Positions 10,401 through 19,174 of a DNA stretch of 38,140 nucleotides are shown here, piece after piece. The translations under genes were made by a program, and so were the position numbers. This DNA is from an uncultured Planctomycetaceae bacterium. Its GTDB lineage: Bacteria; Planctomycetota; Planctomycetia; Pirellulales; UBA1268. Every line of letters starts with the position of its first letter. Position 1 is the first letter of the stretch. The stretch is taken from NCBI GenBank assembly GCA_913052575.1, contig CAJXFK010000012.1, forward strand, positions 1-38,140, in the 5' to 3' direction. The notes beneath the pieces were generated by a model. It saw only the letters and a list, made by a program, of their open reading frames with translations, searched no databases and had not been told where the DNA came from.

Positions 10401-12611
10401 AAGGATTCTAGTTAGTTCGTGATATGCCGTTGTTGGTTCGTCTGGAGTACCACCCAATAACGTCGTGGTTGTTGTATCAATAAACTCCCTCAGTGATCCA
10501 TTTTTATGTAATAACAGTTGCGTTTGTGAATCAAGTAGGTTCATTAGCCGCCGGTCGTTCGTTTGTTGGTTGCTGTAGGTGTTTATTAAGTGAGTTGCGG
10601 CTGTGACTTCATCAAGGCAATTTCGAATTACTTGCTCGTCTACGGTCGAGGGCAGGTTGCCTCCTGAGAGTCGACCATTGAGCTCTATCGCATCATTCGT
10701 AGAAAAGATTGCATCATTTCTCGCTTGGAGAAGCTGGCCTACTTTTTCAGGAAGATTGAGCCAGGGTTCTTGCACTTGAGAAGCCGTTCCCGATTCAATT
10801 GCTTCATCAATTATGGCCGCGGTAGAAGACTGCGATGACATGTCATTGCCCAAACTTTTTTTTGCGTCAATCTCTTGAAGCGATCTTGTAAGAGACTTCA
10901 GGAATGATCTTGCTTCATCACTTCTCTTGCCACCTTCTAGTTCGGTAAGTTCAGCGAGCGCAATGTAATGACTTGCTCCGTTGAGTACGTGAGGCGCGTA
11001 GTCTTTTAAACCAATCTTGAGTGTGCTGTTGCGTTGGGGGCGTCGGCCTATATTTTCGAGTAGTTGCCAAATATCAACAACAGTGTTGACTCGAGGCTTC
11101 TTGGATTTCGGGTCACTACTCTTTGGGCTATCTGTCGAGTCCTTTTTTGTCGAACTCTTTTTATTCGATTTTTGTGGGCTTTCCGGTTGCACACCACCTT
11201 CCTGAGGTGTGTTGTCTTGAAGAGGAGATTCTTCTACCTGGCTCTTGTCATCTTGAGATGAGCTCGCACTATTGTTCTGCTGAGAATCTGATTTTTTATT
11301 CTTTGGTTGGGTCGTGTTCACCTGACTTTTTTCAGGCAACGGCTTGTCGAGTTCATCTTTTGCTTCAGAGTCAGGAGATGCTGTCGGGGTGTTGGCTGTT
11401 GCAGTGGCCTTAGCTGCCGGCTCTGAATTTTCGTTAGTCAGAGGTTGTTGCTTCTGGGTTAATTTTGTTTGATCCGAAGAGCCCCCTGAGAACCATTTTG
11501 ATAGCCATGTACTACCAGTATCAAACGTTCGTGTAGGCGCACGAATGAGACGAATATTCGGAGGGATTTCATCAATCGGGATCCTGCCAGACCCAATTTT
11601 CCAGATCACCGGATGTTGGCTGTGTCGACCACCGGTGGTTGCGCGCGACCATGCATATGTGACTATATGTACAAATCTAGCGAGTTCATCGAGTTCGATG
11701 ATTCCGTCTGCGTCTCCCCACGGGCTTTTATCTGCTTCGCCAAGTAGGGCGAGTTCAAAGGCTTTGCTAAATAGACTCCGGTTGTCGCTCAGGCTTACAT
11801 GAGAGAACTCCAAAGAATCGTTGGATGTAATAAGCCAACTGTCACCGACAGCGAGGTGTTTTTTTCCATTGCTTAACGCAGCAAGTTCTGTATCTAATTT
11901 ACTGGGTACAAAATTACCAAGTGTTCCGAGCCTAGGGTCCCAAGAAATATTGCCCAGATCCATAGCGATGAGCGTTGTGTTGTTGCTGCCGGCTCCAAGC
12001 GAGTCGAGAACATGACTGCAGCGGACCAAGCCACTTGGCGAACCACCTTCTAAAGAAAAGTCGGCGGCGGCAAGTTGGCAATGGTTTCTAGTTGGGGAAC
12101 CTTCTTCGGCAGTTGAGGAAATAAAAGACTGAGCCCTCACGTACGCCAGAAGGACATCTTTTTGCCGAAGTTTGAAGTCCTGGATTTTGCCAACGAGTTG
12201 ATCTCGTATGGCATCTGATGTTTCGTAATTTGATAGTCGAACAACACCACGCCCTGTAGCCGGGCTGCAACGTCCGCTGAGCACTTTTTGGATACCAGAG
12301 ATATCTAGATCTCGATATGCAATTGGTTGTAATCCAGCTTGATAGTTGTCAATCGCAAGAGTGACGCATGTCGTTTGCCAGGTCGTGAGCGGAGCAATAC
12401 TGATGAACGCAATTGTGATAATAGCAACGAGTGTCGCTGTCGTGAACATAATGCGGCGGGCCCAGGGGTCACCGCCTACTTTTTCTTTTGACCGATTCGT
12501 ACCTCTCCAGTTTTTTGCATCAAACTTATTTGAATCTGACGGCATTGTCTCAGAGCCAATGTTTACATTCGTCTCTGGGAGTGTTGATTTAGATTCAGGG
12601 GTGTCACTCAT
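7497..12611 (-). CDS. Giant (1704 aa) single-TM protein: degenerate caspase-like domain, low-complexity S/K/D/E/P linker, helical region, Ig-like/beta-rich region, C-terminal carboxypeptidase-regulatory-like domain
   Basis: ORF track. TM aa ~54-74 (MFTTATLVAIITIAFISIAPL). Caspase-like layout: VLLAYVRAQSFIS ... NRSLFSKAFELALLGEADKSPWGDADGIIELDELARFV. C-terminus IIGRVTLDGKGEPDVSVSLTGPAGERTVKTGKKGEFQFTNLEPGEYSVSAQG. Confidence 0.83.
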   Translation of the reverse strand: MSDTPESKSTLPETNVNIGSETMPSDSNKFDAKNWRGTNRSKEKVGGDPWARRIMFTTATLVAIITIAFISIAPLTTWQTTCVTLAIDNYQAGLQPIAYRDLDISGIQKVLSGRCSPATGRGVVRLSNYETSDAIRDQLVGKIQDFKLRQKDVLLAYVRAQSFISSTAEEGSPTRNHCQLAAADFSLEGGSPSGLVRCSHVLDSLGAGSNNTTLIAMDLGNISWDPRLGTLGNFVPSKLDTELAALSNGKKHLAVGDSWLITSNDSLEFSHVSLSDNRSLFSKAFELALLGEADKSPWGDADGIIELDELARFVHIVTYAWSRATTGGRHSQHPVIWKIGSGRIPIDEIPPNIRLIRAPTRTFDTGSTWLSKWFSGGSSDQTKLTQKQQPLTNENSEPAAKATATANTPTASPDSEAKDELDKPLPEKSQVNTTQPKNKKSDSQQNNSASSSQDDKSQVEESPLQDNTPQEGGVQPESPQKSNKKSSTKKDSTDSPKSSDPKSKKPRVNTVVDIWQLLENIGRRPQRNSTLKIGLKDYAPHVLNGASHYIALAELTELEGGKRSDEARSFLKSLTRSLQEIDAKKSLGNDMSSQSSTAAIIDEAIESGTASQVQEPWLNLPEKVGQLLQARNDAIFSTNDAIELNGRLSGGNLPSTVDEQVIRNCLDEVTAATHLINTYSNQQTNDRRLMNLLDSQTQLLLHKNGSLREFIDTTTTTLLGGTPDEPTTAYHELTRILGSPAITQSTRSRLKKQYLLGTRKKPALTTNALTPASHAAIRTKRLLTESDLLQIRRLVNLQLDFFSVALGFSAKDNAPEMILQLGEDIQEAQTNLEDLSKISTLQDNDKLIDKVLGLGRVTAKIFQKLKSLSTSREFSDPQDRIKNDCLAGALRSLDWRDAFAANSEVILPPPNLHLPERLPLTLEIANNTFDEDRIGINATYEGPSKEIFEDQVSFSFDPAVFQLSRLSGDLIGRNIKFSASELGWRGNQARFEVKRLATSTLFTKDQSAKIQMTLHAGTKNTCAEIVLPLLNSRDIVLAARGHPLTVVGPKDSNGWTHIAYKANKPIDSTGIGRASTAPTLTLRPWPSGTTEWELGIENLSDIKKQVTVQVFSAQNDLIKTTALETFQALAAAINQKEKSLKPILVAKNITLQSDTGVTRVKLAPPAEKSDQENESGEKQNEPEKDISEPETKGALPSPDAPEKQKKDIQVGSELAVVVEDYTQIGTTNKIVFRIHLTPIHPRHFVDSNAVYDASRREIRVLLRPLSPAVEAFPPAGLVASLKPLLAPSRNQSQIKTMPSVVSRKPDIRIQKSTLSDFAIATWTGPDRGQAYFALDINDYPRALIYSLECSPTTDKVAQYPQYDWRSIRIKQPETLRTLVRSPTAVIPFSLEVDAPADTFQTARGDSGSIDIVFRPISVGSASRAGEQIAWSGRNDRQITFKMPKKLKQLSVTTEVSDWKVEASGKGFSNVDVTAIARVSFAGRQTSATDSRTIVFDGTAPQIDSPPSASVIVGRELKIPIRVADDVSDGFFIAPDRVRPGVSGLANVEWAVDIKGLGKPEKWEPAVWLGDVRYEINLKTEKLSPGVRLPLLIRAVDKVGLSSPPNRVWLDIAAKPASPNNDIIGRVTLDGKGEPDVSVSLTGPAGERTVKTGKKGEFQFTNLEPGEYSVSAQGAIRNTTRRSDLMKITLPASPAPPATIALKMQ

Positions 12612-12803
12612 TGGGTTTTCGATCTGTATTCTGTTACAAACAATTACGAAGAGACGAGGGCAGACACGAATTTATGACGGTTTTTACCCACTCGTTTGCG
12701 ACACGACTCTGAGATATTAGACTATATTTCTTTGTTTTGGGACGAGATAACAACTGTGCTTTTCTCAATTTCTATTCCTTAGTCGTCAGCTCAGAGAATT
12801 TAA
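12612..12803. promoter_or_regulatory. Divergent intergenic/promoter region between the giant-protein operon (minus) and the T6SS operon (plus)
   Basis: 192 bp between divergently oriented large ORFs; no specific promoter element assigned. Confidence 0.5.
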
Positions 12804-14273
12804 ATGCGTCATTTGCAGGTCCATTGGTCTGAAGGAATGTTTCTGCGTCCGCAACATTTTCAGGCGGCTGATCGTCACCGAGAGGAACAGCAATCATTAT
12901 CAGTTTCTGTGAATGATCCCTGTTGTTATGGCTTCTCAATTTTAGAGATAGATCAAAGAGCGCTTGCGAATAGGCAACTAGAAATACGCAGTTGTCAGGC
13001 TCGCTTTAGAGACGGCACGCTTCTTTCTTTCGAGCAGGGAGAAGAGCCAGACCGGATCAGTCTTGAGCCGGCAGCAAAACAGGTAGAGGCTCTTTCTGCA
13101 TCGCTCTCAAATATCCAAGAAACAACCGACGATATTCGAGTATATCTTGGTATCCCAAGATATGGACCATTTACCTCGAATGCCTCGGCTTTTGCCGAGA
13201 CTGAAAAATGCCGAAGCAAGATCGTACGGCAGGAAGTGGCTGATGATACCTCTGGTACAAATGAACAGGAGGTAGAGTTCAGACAGTCGAACGTACGGGT
13301 CCTTCTTTCAACGGACGACCTTTCTGGTTATGAACTCCTGCCGTTAGCTCAAATACGTGGACTTGCAAGCCGGGAGACTGCTCCTGAGATTGATGCTAGT
13401 TTTTTTCCGCCTGTTCTTGCTGTATCTGCGTGGGCTCCTCTTTGCCATGACATAATTCGCAGCACGTACGACATGATCGGTAAAAAAGTCGAGGTACTTG
13501 CGGAGCAAGCGACAACCCGGCAAGTAGGCTTTTCAAGTTCTGAGCCAGGCGATCTTGATCGACTTTTCATGTTATCGAAACTTCTTGAAAGCCAGGGATC
13601 TCTGAAGGTTTTAGCGTTTGCCCCGGGTATTCATCCAAGAGAAGCTTACACTGAGCTTTGCCGCCTTGCTGGTTCACTCTCGGTATTCGAGCCAGATCGG
13701 CGTCTCGCTGAGATCATGCCCTATGACCATGATAATTTGGCAACAATTTTTCATTCAATCATGAAACAAATTGAGAGAATGCTGTCTCGCGTAACGAATC
13801 TTGAGTTTGATCAGCGCTACTTTGTTGGTGCTGGCCATGCAACACTTGCGGCAACTCTTGATGCGAAATGGCTTCAATCAGACTGGGAATGCTATGTTGG
13901 TGTTTTAAAGGGTGATATGACTGAAGAGACGTGTCACCGTCTTTTGACGGGAGATAGTCACTTGGACTGGAAGCTCGGAAGCGCTGAGGATGTTGATCGT
14001 ATATTTCGTCTGGGTTTGCCTGGGCTAGAGCTGCGTACAGCAGAGCAGATTCCACGGCCTCTTCCAACGCGTGGTGGTTGGCTTTATTTTCGTATCAACA
14101 CGAATTCGCCCGCTTGGCAATCAATACAAGTGAATCAGGCGATGGGCATTCGGCTGAGAGACACACTCATAACAAACCCAGAGCAATTACCTGGTGATCG
14201 CCGCGTGGAAGTTGTCTTCGAAGGTCGCAAAAGTGCAATTGAGTTTGCTATCTTTGCTGTCCCGACCCTTTGA
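12804..14273 (+). CDS. tssK: T6SS baseplate subunit TssK (ImpJ/VasE)
   Basis: Characteristic N-terminus VHWSEGMFLRPQHFQAADRHREE; 489 aa; first gene in T6SS order. Confidence 0.95.
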   Translation: MRHLQVHWSEGMFLRPQHFQAADRHREEQQSLSVSVNDPCCYGFSILEIDQRALANRQLEIRSCQARFRDGTLLSFEQGEEPDRISLEPAAKQVEALSASLSNIQETTDDIRVYLGIPRYGPFTSNASAFAETEKCRSKIVRQEVADDTSGTNEQEVEFRQSNVRVLLSTDDLSGYELLPLAQIRGLASRETAPEIDASFFPPVLAVSAWAPLCHDIIRSTYDMIGKKVEVLAEQATTRQVGFSSSEPGDLDRLFMLSKLLESQGSLKVLAFAPGIHPREAYTELCRLAGSLSVFEPDRRLAEIMPYDHDNLATIFHSIMKQIERMLSRVTNLEFDQRYFVGAGHATLAATLDAKWLQSDWECYVGVLKGDMTEETCHRLLTGDSHLDWKLGSAEDVDRIFRLGLPGLELRTAEQIPRPLPTRGGWLYFRINTNSPAWQSIQVNQAMGIRLRDTLITNPEQLPGDRRVEVVFEGRKSAIEFAIFAVPTL

Positions 14274-14296
14274 TTAAATGAAACTAGCGAGTCGGT

Positions 14297-14914
14297 ATGA
14301 CACAAGATTTTCAATCTGCAGCAATTCCTGTAATTCTCGCCATAATCGGTCTGGCGAAACGTGCGGCGAGTGGGGAAGCTGGACCTGTTGAAGCTGAAAG
14401 AGCTGCTCTGCGTGTTTCTTTCGAAAAGGCTGCGGCCATCTGCCGAGGCCCCGCAGCAGAAGATTGGCGGCTCGCAAGTTATGCTTTGGCATCAGCAGTC
14501 GACGAACTTCTCATTGTCGACATTACTTGGTCAGGACAGGCTTGGTGGGAAAATCATGCCATGGAGGTAGAGCTGTTCGGTACGCGAAAAAGGGCGACCG
14601 AATTTTTCACTCTTTCAGAAAAGGCTGCATCTTTGCCAAGAGGGAATGCATTGCAGGTCTTTGTCGCTGCTGTAGTTATGGGTTTCCAGGGGACACACAG
14701 GGAACGTCCGGATGCTTTAGAGGCATGGCTTAGAACGCATAAACAGGGCATAAAACTATCGCTAGATCGTCCGGTAACACCTTCATCAGGACCAGAGGTA
14801 GCAGGCGGTGGTCCGCTCACCGGACGTATTCTTCTCTTGTGGAGTTTATTTTCGTCTCTTCTGCTTGGGGCGTTCTTTATTGTCACGGCTTGGTCCGTCT
14901 TTTATTTGCTGTAA
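14297..14914 (+). CDS. tssL: T6SS membrane protein TssL (DotU/IcmH family), C-terminal TM, no peptidoglycan-binding extension
   Basis: 205 aa; EDWRLASYALASAVDELLIV...W; VELFGTRKRATEFFTLSEKA; C-terminal TM ILLLWSLFSSLLLGAFFIVTAWSVFYLL. Confidence 0.88.
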   Translation: MTQDFQSAAIPVILAIIGLAKRAASGEAGPVEAERAALRVSFEKAAAICRGPAAEDWRLASYALASAVDELLIVDITWSGQAWWENHAMEVELFGTRKRATEFFTLSEKAASLPRGNALQVFVAAVVMGFQGTHRERPDALEAWLRTHKQGIKLSLDRPVTPSSGPEVAGGGPLTGRILLLWSLFSSLLLGAFFIVTAWSVFYLL

Positions 14915-14958
14915 ACTACGAGTCCAACCATTGGCCTAATTAACGTGGACAGCGATAA

Positions 14959-16356
14959 ATGGATACGCTACTGAGTTTCCTGCTTTCGCCCTTGCGTCTC
15001 ATCTTTGGCCCCATCCAATGGTTTCGGCAAGCATCTTTGGCGGCCCGGCTGGCGTTTCTGTTTGGTGTCTTTCAAATTGTTATTGTTTTGCTTGCCACAA
15101 GTGCTGTGCTTTTTGCTGGCGAATGGGTTGTGCTTCAGTTGTGGTGGAGTCCGGGCAAAATATTTCTTTTGCTTCTGTTATTTATTAGCGTGCCAATACT
15201 GGTCTATCGTTCTGCCTTGCTTTGGTGTGAGATCCCCACAGCAAGATGGCCAGATGTCACGAGTGCTTGGAATACAATCATTCAAGATTTGAAAAGACAA
15301 GATGTCGATCTTGAAGAGTGGCCAGTCTATTTAGTTCTAGGCTCAGATGGTAATGGGCTTGAGTCAGCACTCTTTCACTATGCAGCGACACCGTTGCTTT
15401 TGTCAGGAAGTCCTGGTGCAGGCGCACCTTTACATGCATATGCAACAAAAGAAGCAGTGTATATTACCCTAAACAGTATTGGTCACACTGCTGCTGCAGC
15501 AAAAGCGTGTCGGAATCAAAAAAGCGATTCCGATCACCAGTATGGTAGGAAGGAAGAGGCATCTCGTTTAGATGCATTGTGCAGCCTTCTAGTCATGGAA
15601 CGGGCACCCTTCGTACCGATCAATGGAATTTTATCACTTGTGCAGGTTGATTATGCACATCTGGTAAGTCAACCACTTACGAAATTAGCCATCGCTCAGG
15701 CACAAGATTTTCAGCGTATAACACATCGTTTAGGCGTTCGAGCCCCGGTCACGTTTTTAGCCGTAGGCCTTGAGAATGAGGCTGGCTTTGCTGATTACGC
15801 CGAATTGCTATCAGCAGAGCAGCAACCAAAAGTGAATGCTGACCAGACGGTTAGTAAGCCAACTGGTCGTGAAGAGGCGAAAGGTGTTCGTTTTCCAGTC
15901 GGTATTCGACCAACGAATGATCAACTTACTGCGGTAGCAGCCAACGCGATGGGACCATTGACTGACAATATTGCGGAGATGGTGCTGGATCCTGCAAGAC
16001 TGCCAGAACAACAGCGTCGCATTCGTTTGCTTGAACTGCTCTGTCGTATTCGTTTACACGGAGCGTCTCAGTTGAATGAGGTGCTCCAGCAAGTTTTTTC
16101 AAATAATCTAACTACTGCGGATTTACCATTGCTAAGCGGAGCGTTTGCTGGAGCCCTCGGCCCTGAACCGGAGAAGCAAGGTTTTTTAGCTGGTGTCTTA
16201 TCACATTTGAATGATCAGCAAGCGGAACTTGACTGGACAAGAAAGAGCCTCAGAAGTGACGAACGGGCTCGTCGTGCAGCAAGAATTCTATTCGGGCTGA
16301 CAATGGCCTTATTGCTTCTTTCTTCCGGCATGCTTTGGTGGAAGTTGGTGGCGTGA
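14959..16356 (+). CDS. tssM: Short TssM/IcmF-like inner-membrane protein (465 aa), degenerate P-loop, lacks periplasmic C-terminal domain
   Basis: Two N-terminal TMs, WPVYLVLGSDGNGLESALF at the usual Walker A position, PFVPINGILSLV, RLGVRAPVTFLAVGLENEAGF (TssM-like), single C-terminal TM then stop. Confidence 0.75.
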   Translation: MDTLLSFLLSPLRLIFGPIQWFRQASLAARLAFLFGVFQIVIVLLATSAVLFAGEWVVLQLWWSPGKIFLLLLLFISVPILVYRSALLWCEIPTARWPDVTSAWNTIIQDLKRQDVDLEEWPVYLVLGSDGNGLESALFHYAATPLLLSGSPGAGAPLHAYATKEAVYITLNSIGHTAAAAKACRNQKSDSDHQYGRKEEASRLDALCSLLVMERAPFVPINGILSLVQVDYAHLVSQPLTKLAIAQAQDFQRITHRLGVRAPVTFLAVGLENEAGFADYAELLSAEQQPKVNADQTVSKPTGREEAKGVRFPVGIRPTNDQLTAVAANAMGPLTDNIAEMVLDPARLPEQQRRIRLLELLCRIRLHGASQLNEVLQQVFSNNLTTADLPLLSGAFAGALGPEPEKQGFLAGVLSHLNDQQAELDWTRKSLRSDERARRAARILFGLTMALLLLSSGMLWWKLVA

Positions 16357-17018
16357 GCAAGTTTCCAAAGAAGCATGAGCGAGTGTTTCTTTTGCATCAG
16401 GGTCTGGTTCGTGCTCTTGCGTGGCGATTGCATCGCCGAACCGGAAGATACGTTGAAATTGATGATCTTATTGCATACGGTCAGATTGGTTTACTTGAGG
16501 CAATTCGGTGTTTTGATGAAGAACGTGGCATTAAGTTTTCGACGTATGCATGGTATCGAGTGCGAGGTGCAATTTTCGATGGCCTTATGAAGATGTCATG
16601 GTTTAATCGAATTGCATTTGAGCAGGGCGAATACGAATTCGAAATAAAGGAAAAATCATCGAAGCCAAAAAAGACGCTTCAGTCAGAGAAAAAAGAAAGT
16701 CAAGATCGGTCAAGTATTCGTCGTCAGCAACAGCCGTCTTTGTCTGGTGGTTTTGATGGTAACGTGCCGGGCGATCTTAAAGGAGTTGATTCGGTAGTTG
16801 TTCACAGAGAGTTGCTGGCGTTTCTTAGAGATCTTGTGTCAAATCTTCCGGAAAAAGAAGCGCAACTCATCAAAGAAAAGTTTTTTGTGGGAAGAACTCT
16901 CACAGAGGCTGCCCGCCGTGTTGGCATTAGTGTTGCTTGGGCAAGTCGTCTTAATGCACGAACACTTGCAGATTTGCGAATCGTATTGGAGCAGTCTGGC
17001 TTTGCTGCAGGCGACTAA
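16353..17018 (+). CDS. Sigma-70 family (FliA/SigB-like) RNA polymerase sigma factor, regions 2 and 4
   Basis: Region 2: VRALAWRLHRRTGRYVEIDDLIAYGQIGLLEAIRCFDEERGIKFSTYAWYRVRGAIFDGL. Region 4 HTH: LTEAARRVGISVAWASRLNARTLADLR. ORF track begins at TTG 16335; GTG at 16353 overlaps the tssM stop as GTGA and is preferred. Confidence 0.88.
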   Translation: MSKFPKKHERVFLLHQGLVRALAWRLHRRTGRYVEIDDLIAYGQIGLLEAIRCFDEERGIKFSTYAWYRVRGAIFDGLMKMSWFNRIAFEQGEYEFEIKEKSSKPKKTLQSEKKESQDRSSIRRQQQPSLSGGFDGNVPGDLKGVDSVVVHRELLAFLRDLVSNLPEKEAQLIKEKFFVGRTLTEAARRVGISVAWASRLNARTLADLRIVLEQSGFAAGD

Positions 17019-17261
17019 TGAATGGCCATTCACCTTTCAGGATTGCCATGAACAAAGAGCGCTGTGGAGCATGTTGAAGCACTGCAATGGGGGCCGATTC
17101 ATGCCCAACACGTGGTCAAGGAAGCGATTAATACGTGCAATCGATACAAATGGAAAGACGAAGACTGCTCGAAGCACACGAACGTGTAATTTTTAGACTA
17201 TTTGGATGAAAACGAGTGTACTCTTTAGAGAAACTTTGCCAATTACGGAAAATAAAATGCC

Positions 17262-18413
17262 ATGACGCTCTCATTTGATTTTGACGTTGAAGGTTTCGCG
17301 GCTGCGATAAGTGAAGAGCAGCCCTGCGGGATGAATCTTCAGATAACTGACGAGGGCCGTGCAATTCGATCCAATCTACGGGACCTTCGGGAAGAGTCCC
17401 GTCGTCTCGAGAGGCGAGCAGATGAAGGGGATGAAAGTGAAGGTGGCTGGGCATCAGCTCGATCAACATGGACACAACTTCGAGATCAGTCTATCGAGGT
17501 ACTCACAAACAATTCAAAAGATCTCGATGTTGCAGCCATGCTCACTGAATCGCTTTGTCGTACGGATGGTTTTGCGGGGCTTCAGGCTGGCTTCCAGGTC
17601 ATGGGCCTGCTCGTGGAGGCTTTCTGGAACGAAGTTTATCCAGTTCCTGATCCTGAGGACGGTGTAACTGACGAAACTCTTATTATTGAAGAACGGGTAC
17701 TTCCAATCCAACGCTTAGCGGGTCTGGAGCTAGAGGGACTGTTGGTTCCCGGCATACTACACATTCCACTTGCCGTAGGTCGTTCAGATCAGTCGTATGG
17801 GTTGTGTCATTGGCGGAGTAGTCGGGAACTAGTTGGCGAAGACAACGAAGAAAAACTTCAACTTGCAGTTGATCGAGGAGGGGTATCTCCAAGTCAGTTT
17901 GAACAGGCAGTGTCGGAGACAGATATCGGAGAAATCACTGCTGTTTACAAGGATCTCCTTTCTGCAAATGAGACTTGGGCAATGCTTGTTGATGCGATTT
18001 CAGAAATGTCTGAAGGTAAAGCAGTTGTTCCTGCGAGTCAGATACGTGATATTTTCGAAGAATGCATTGATGCAATAAAAGTTTTTGCACCGAGTGCGAT
18101 ACCTCAAGAATCATCAGGAGATGAAGATCCAGCCGGTGTAGACGGACAAGAAAAAAATGAAGGAGATGCTGGAGGTCTCTACCCAGCCAACCGCGAAGAG
18201 GCATTTCAGCGGCTTGAGAAAATAGCTGATTATTTCGAAACGCATGATCCGCACAGCCTCGTGGCTGCACAAATACGGAATATCGTAAAACTTGGTCGAT
18301 TGTCGCGAGGGGAATATTACAAACAGCTTCTTCGTGATGAATCAGCACTCAGCCTCCTTTTCCGCGCAGCTGGTATGGATGAGCAAATCCCCGACAATAA
18401 TGATGGATACTAA
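17262..18413 (+). CDS. tssA: T6SS protein TssA (ImpA family)
   Basis: 383 aa; EEQPCGMNL near N-terminus, [52 protein letters not shown] is typical of ImpA-N; C-terminal [22 protein letters not shown]. Confidence 0.92.
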   Translation: MTLSFDFDVEGFAAAISEEQPCGMNLQITDEGRAIRSNLRDLREESRRLERRADEGDESEGGWASARSTWTQLRDQSIEVLTNNSKDLDVAAMLTESLCRTDGFAGLQAGFQVMGLLVEAFWNEVYPVPDPEDGVTDETLIIEERVLPIQRLAGLELEGLLVPGILHIPLAVGRSDQSYGLCHWRSSRELVGEDNEEKLQLAVDRGGVSPSQFEQAVSETDIGEITAVYKDLLSANETWAMLVDAISEMSEGKAVVPASQIRDIFEECIDAIKVFAPSAIPQESSGDEDPAGVDGQEKNEGDAGGLYPANREEAFQRLEKIADYFETHDPHSLVAAQIRNIVKLGRLSRGEYYKQLLRDESALSLLFRAAGMDEQIPDNNDGY

Positions 18414-18553
18414 GAATATTTTTTAAGGTTCAGAAAAGGCAAGGGCTTGGCAGGCACCCTGAATCGTGTATTCTAAACGTTATTCGAGGTTGGTTTTCAG
18501 ATACACACCAGTCACAGCGGTCAGTCCACAACCGCTTCTTGAGGGAGGCAATA

Positions 18554-19117
18554 ATGCCGGAATCAGTTCACGGAAAACTTTCACGAGTCCGAAAGCCGCG
18601 AGTACATATCACGTACGAAGTTGAGACAGAGGGCGCTACGGTTGTCAAAGAGTTGCCATTTGTTGTTGGCGTGATGGGTGATTTTTCGGGCAATCCTACA
18701 GAGCCATTGAAACCACTGAAGGACAGGAAATTTGTCTCAATAGATCGTGACTCGTTCAGTGATGTCATGAGGCGAATGACGCCTGGAGTTGAGATGAAAG
18801 TCGATAACACACTAGCTGGCGATGGAAGTGAATTAGCCGTTTCACTTAAATTTTCATCGATGGAAGATTTCGAGCCGGCGAAAATTGTTGAGCAGGTGGA
18901 GCCACTTCGAAAACTTCTTGACACTCGAAACAAGCTTCGCGAACTCATGAGCGCTGTTGACCGAGCCGATGGTCTTGAAGATGAGATTGAAAAACTTTTG
19001 CAAAGTGACGACCAGCTGAAAGCGCTTGCTGGTGAGATTGGTGTTGGTTCAGGGGATGCAGCAGATTCGTCTGACTCTTCCAGTGATGATTCTTCTAGTG
19101 ATGGCGATGGTGCTTGA
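18554..19117 (+). CDS. tssB: T6SS contractile sheath small subunit TssB (VipA)
   Basis: [38 protein letters not shown] ... [19 protein letters not shown]. Start set at ATG 18554 after GAGGGAGG; ORF track starts at TTG 18539. Confidence 0.95.
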   Translation: MPESVHGKLSRVRKPRVHITYEVETEGATVVKELPFVVGVMGDFSGNPTEPLKPLKDRKFVSIDRDSFSDVMRRMTPGVEMKVDNTLAGDGSELAVSLKFSSMEDFEPAKIVEQVEPLRKLLDTRNKLRELMSAVDRADGLEDEIEKLLQSDDQLKALAGEIGVGSGDAADSSDSSSDDSSSDGDGA

Positions 19118-19174
19118 ATAGTTTAAGTCAAGCGAATGTGAAAATTTTTGAATGAGTCTCAAAGGAAAAATACA

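Noticed and set aside
9802-10422. 206-aa plus-strand ORF
   Set aside because: Antisense shadow of the 1704-aa gene; S/R/K-rich translation.
18448-18462. Possible sigma-54 site (TGGCAGGCACCCTGA) upstream of tssB
   Set aside because: The -12 GC element is missing (GA instead); a sigma-70-type reading of the same region fits better.
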